The notes beneath the pieces were generated by a model that was not told where the DNA came from, made no database searches, and worked only from the letters and a program-made list of their open reading frames with translations. Below are positions 62,152 to 64,000 of a DNA stretch of 64,000 bases, piece by piece. Position 1 is the first letter of the stretch, and every line of letters starts with the position of its first letter. The stretch lies in NCBI RefSeq assembly GCF_024362765.1, contig NZ_CP093302.1, forward strand, positions 3,099,564-3,163,563, read 5' to 3'. Origin of the DNA: Alkalihalobacillus sp. LMS6. GTDB lineage: Bacteria > Bacillota > Bacilli > Bacillales > Bacillaceae_D. The position numbers and the translations under genes are program-made.

Positions 62152-62951
62152 GTGATTTAAGAAGTAAGGTTAAGAGACCGAAGAAAAACCGTATCAAAAC
62201 AGCCTTTATTATTTTGATTTTGATTTTATTATATGTTTGGGGATTTGCAGGTATCAATTTCAGCGGCATCTCACCTAATGCAGGTACTGTAACATCCGCT
62301 ATTCTTGATGGTTTCCTTAATCCAGAGTGGGATTACATCTACCGGCCTGGACAAGAAGATTTAATTCAAAATTTACTTGAAACCTTTGCCATTGCGCTAG
62401 TTGGGATTACCTTATCGATCGTACTATCGTTTCCGATTGCATTTTGGGCAGCACGAAATTTAAGTGTAAAACGGATCATTTCTGGCTCAGGAAAATCTTT
62501 TTTAAGCTTCTTCCGTACGTTTCCGGACATTGTTATGGCATTGCTTTTTATCACAATCGTTGGTCCCACCCCTTATGCCGGTATGCTTGCTCTCGGCGTG
62601 AGTGCCATGGGGATGCTTGGAAAGCTTTACGCGGAGGAAATTGAATCGATTGATCCAGGTCCTTCAGAAGCACTTGTTGCGGCTGGTGCAAATAAACTAC
62701 AGGTTCTTTTATTTGCAGTCGTGCCACAAGTCTTGCCTGGCTTCATTTCTGCAACCCTGTATCGTTTTGAAATTAACCTTCGTTCCGCAGCTACGTTAGG
62801 GATCGTTGGTGCAGGTGGAATTGGTGCGCCACTTATTTTTGCGATTAATGGCCGAAGCTGGGACCGGGTTGCCGTTATTCTAATCGGATTAGTCCTGTTT
62901 GTCTTAGTGATTGATTTAATCTCAAGTGCACTGCGTAAAAAGGTCATTTAA
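62148..62951 (+). CDS. phnE: Phosphonate ABC transporter permease PhnE (second copy)
   Basis: 267 residues, six membrane helices, homologous to the first permease, with EIESIDPGPSEALVAAGANKLQV and [19 protein letters not shown]. The two PhnE proteins probably form a heterodimer. ATG 62148 overlaps the stop of the first copy. Confidence 0.92.
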   Translation: MSDLRSKVKRPKKNRIKTAFIILILILLYVWGFAGINFSGISPNAGTVTSAILDGFLNPEWDYIYRPGQEDLIQNLLETFAIALVGITLSIVLSFPIAFWAARNLSVKRIISGSGKSFLSFFRTFPDIVMALLFITIVGPTPYAGMLALGVSAMGMLGKLYAEEIESIDPGPSEALVAAGANKLQVLLFAVVPQVLPGFISATLYRFEINLRSAATLGIVGAGGIGAPLIFAINGRSWDRVAVILIGLVLFVLVIDLISSALRKKVI

Positions 62952-62993
62952 CAAGAAAAGCGATTGGCTAACCGCCGATCGCTTTTTTTCTAT
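62952..62993. terminator. Bidirectional terminator
   Basis: AAAGCGATTGGC, loop TAACC, GCCGATCGCTTT, followed by T-run; convergent with the next gene. Confidence 0.88.
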
Positions 62994-62994
62994 G

Positions 62995-64000
62995 CTAGTT
63001 TTGTTCAATTACAAGCTTCCCGATCATTTTTCCTTCTTCAAGCTGTTTATGTGCTTGTTTCAAAGTACTCGCATTTAATGGCGATAGCACCTTTGTCATT
63101 GTGTGGCGTAGCTTCCCTTCATCAAACATCTGAGCCATTTTCGTTAGCATATTGTGTTGCTCAATTTGATCGTCCGTTTGAAACATCGACCGTGTAAACA
63201 TAAATTCCCAAGCAAACGTCACGCTTTTTGCACGGATCTTTTGCATGTCCAGCACATCTTTGTTCTCTACAATGGCGCAAATGGTGCCTTGTGGTTTAAT
63301 ACAAGCCGCCATCCCGTCCCAATGTTGGTTCGTATCCGCTAAACACAAAATATATTCAACTTCTTTATAGCCAATTTCTTGCAGTTGTTCATGAAGGTTT
63401 TGGCGATGATTGACGACGTGATCGGCTCCGAGTGTTTGACACCATTCTTTTGTCTCTTGTCTAGAAGCAGTAGCAATGACGTTTAACTCTTGTTGTTTAG
63501 CGAGCTGAATTGCAATGGAGCCAACACCACCGGCACCACCAATAATCAGGATTGCTTTTCCTTTGTCCTCATCGCTTATTTTCATTCGATCATACAGTGA
63601 TTCCCACGCTGTAATGGCTGTAAGTGGCATTGCTGCCGCTTCTGCAAACGTTAAGGTTGAAGGCATCTTCCCAACAAGACGCTCATCGACAAGCTGGTAT
63701 TCCGCGTTTGAACCATTTCGTGTAACATCACCGGCATAGTACACTTCATCTCCCACGTTGAAAAGAGTACATGCCTCTCCAACCGCTTTCACAACACCCG
63801 ACGCATCAAATCCAAGTATGCGCAATCGCTCTTCTCTTTCCTTTTTAGCCATTCGCTGCTTCGTATCAACAGGGTTTACCGATACTGCTTTCACTTCAAT
63901 TAACAGATCATGCCCCTCTGCGGTTGGGGTGTCTACCTCTTCATTTAACAAGCTATCTTCATGTTCAATTGGTAAATACTCGTACACTCCTACGGCTTTC
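62995..64000 (-). CDS. Zinc-type alcohol dehydrogenase-like / NADPH:quinone reductase (start cut by window edge)
   Basis: At least 335 residues. MDR fold with GHDLLIEVKAVSVNPVDTKQ, FDASGVVKAVGE, the NADPH motif IGGAGGVGSIAIQLAK and EEGKMIGKLVIEQ at the C-terminus. The catalytic-zinc Cys/His set is not obvious, which fits the zinc-less quinone reductase branch. The frame stays open beyond GTG 63987 as KAVG-VYEYLPIE, the usual start of this family, so the real ATG lies with its last base at 64000. The substrate is unknown. Confidence 0.85.
   Translation of the reverse strand, partial: KAVGVYEYLPIEHEDSLLNEEVDTPTAEGHDLLIEVKAVSVNPVDTKQRMAKKEREERLRILGFDASGVVKAVGEACTLFNVGDEVYYAGDVTRNGSNAEYQLVDERLVGKMPSTLTFAEAAAMPLTAITAWESLYDRMKISDEDKGKAILIIGGAGGVGSIAIQLAKQQELNVIATASRQETKEWCQTLGADHVVNHRQNLHEQLQEIGYKEVEYILCLADTNQHWDGMAACIKPQGTICAIVENKDVLDMQKIRAKSVTFAWEFMFTRSMFQTDDQIEQHNMLTKMAQMFDEGKLRHTMTKVLSPLNASTLKQAHKQLEEGKMIGKLVIEQN

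Overview
The window looks like chromosomal DNA of a low-GC, Gram-positive, alkaliphilic Bacillaceae, closest in character to the Shouchella (Bacillus clausii/lehensis) group. Three things point there: a complete seven-gene Mrp Na+/H+ antiporter operon, a high-alkaline subtilisin of the savinase/M-protease type, and Bacillus-style ribosome binding sites, sigma-A promoters and riboswitches throughout. I see no rRNA, tRNA, CRISPR array, prophage or insertion sequence. The assignment is by recall of families, not by database search.

Layout. 1-2951 (minus) is a rearranged version of the Bacillus acpS-ydcC-alr-ndoAI-ndoA-rsbR block: alr is absent and the EndoAI antitoxin lacks its DNA-binding N-terminus. 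3042-9747 holds a rhomboid protease, a YitT-type membrane protein, an LTA synthase, a VanY-type carboxypeptidase lipoprotein, a DUF624 membrane protein and a metallo-beta-lactamase-fold hydrolase. 9775-15926 has a flavin disulfide reductase, a three-gene sugar catabolic operon (two isomerase/epimerases around a Gfo/Idh/MocA dehydrogenase), an SDR oxidoreductase and a PRC-barrel protein. 15923-21780 is mrpABCDEFG, with a divergent KdpD-like universal stress protein at 22402. 23144-25550 is a quinone/catechol-type detoxification cluster (nitroreductase, CatE-like VOC protein, HxlR/YodB-like regulator, DoxX). 25563-34991 is CapA followed by a dppABCDE-ykfACD murein-peptide uptake and recycling operon that lacks ykfB.

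35206-44609 holds rarD, a lactonase, ald with its PucR-type regulator adeR, photolyase, a rhodanese, a Fur-type siderophore-binding lipoprotein and an APC permease. 44715-50825 contains a CwlK-type endopeptidase, an HTH-TPR (RRNPP-like) regulator next to aprE, a small novel gene, hflX with an attenuator-like leader, and an alpha/beta hydrolase. 50945-53458 contains a yybP-ykoY Mn riboswitch with TerC, and a TPP riboswitch with tenA and a GGCT-like gene. 53502-57190 is a TasA-like matrix protein with SipW and a Vpr-like protease. 57574-62951 is an AbgT transporter and a phnDCEE phosphonate-type ABC transporter. A zinc-type alcohol dehydrogenase/quinone reductase runs off the right edge.

How it fits together: cation homeostasis at high pH (Mrp), cell wall synthesis and turnover (LTA synthase, VanY, CwlK, YkfA/YkfC/DppA), extracellular proteolysis (AprE, Vpr-like) feeding peptide import, and amino acid use (ald/AdeR). 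The most unusual items are the remodelled alr/EndoAI locus, a short open reading frame plus terminator/antiterminator ahead of hflX, a possible RBS-switch leader ahead of the KdpD-like protein, twin inverted repeats ahead of ald, and a repeated TTTCCCAAT motif shared by two protease loci.
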